From JBDHUJ01 sp039809105 (GTDB lineage: Bacteria; Patescibacteriota; Saccharimonadia; Saccharimonadales; UBA4665), in assembly GCA_039809105.1 (NCBI GenBank), contig JBDHUJ010000039.1, positions 1-12,072 on the forward strand: a stretch of DNA of 12,072 nucleotides, given 5' to 3'. Made by a program: the position numbers and the translations under genes. Shown here in pieces: positions 11,975-12,072 of the stretch; within the stretch, counting starts at the first letter, position 1; every line of letters starts with the position of its first letter. A model generated the notes under the pieces. The model was not told where the DNA came from, did not search any database, and worked only from the letters and a program-made list of their open reading frames with translations.

Positions 11975-12072
11975 CTACATCCCCAGTAGATACTCCATGT
12001 ATGCTGTACTCCTGCCCGCTTTCTTCAGGCTGGCCTTTATGCCTATCTTCCTCACTTTGTCTCCCCGGACTA
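11975..12072 (-). CDS. C-terminal end of a minus-strand gene, partial
   Basis: An open frame of 32 codons runs in from the right edge and ends at a TAG (11975-11977): VRGDKVRKIGIKASLKKAGRSTAYMEYLLGM. The Lys/Gly/Ala-rich, amphipathic composition looks like a genuine C-terminus, but it is too short to assign to a family. An AGGG/CCCT stem and an A/T-rich stretch follow the stop. Confidence 0.45.
   Translation of the reverse strand, partial: VRGDKVRKIGIKASLKKAGRSTAYMEYLLGM

Overview
The window reads as a chromosomal segment of a small-genome bacterium, most likely a Patescibacteria/CPR member of the Candidatus Saccharibacteria (TM7) type. The reasons are the short IF-2, a small Lys-Gly-Gly (KGG) basic protein, a DUF5663-like protein with a Pro/Gln tail behind infB, and TAGGG-heptad hairpins between the translation genes. 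This assignment comes from gene content, not from a phylogeny.

Layout. (1) 1-850: 3' end of 23S rRNA, a hairpin-rich spacer without tRNA, 5S rRNA and a perfect palindromic terminator. (2) 850-1060: a decayed IS630-type transposase fragment. (3) 1122-2042: divergent SnoaL-like gene and HxlR-family regulator, with interlocked promoters and a candidate operator. (4) 2196-5148: an accessory module. A 500-residue protein with a C-terminal ADP-ribosyltransferase-like region is followed by a 126-residue partner. Both are divergent from a well-conserved ADP-ribosylglycohydrolase. The two outer ends of the module carry the same 24-nt terminator-like repeat. (5) 5352-5840: a possible Cys/His hydrolase whose 3' end is a 23-bp perfect fold-back. 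(6) 6003-6218: KGG basic protein behind a strong promoter and an attenuator-like leader. (7) 6331-7669: ROK-family sugar kinase and a zinc metallopeptidase as an overlapping pair. (8) 7691-7856: a structured, gene-free element closed by a 13-bp perfect stem. (9) 8017-11805: rpsA, infB and a DUF5663-like gene, separated by long TAGGG hairpins. (10) 11806-12072: a promoter and the C-terminus of a minus-strand gene.

The best candidate for an undescribed system is the divergent module at 2196-5148. It pairs a putative ADP-ribosyl-transferring protein with the enzyme class that removes ADP-ribose. The two sides share overlapping promoters, and the transferase-like gene has an eight-C tract in codons 8-10 that could make it phase-variable. 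Other points of interest are a recurring promoter geometry that predicts leaderless mRNAs, the structured element upstream of rpsA, an IF-2 whose fMet-tRNA pocket lacks conserved residues, and the absence of TGA stop codons in all 12 complete genes plus one partial gene.
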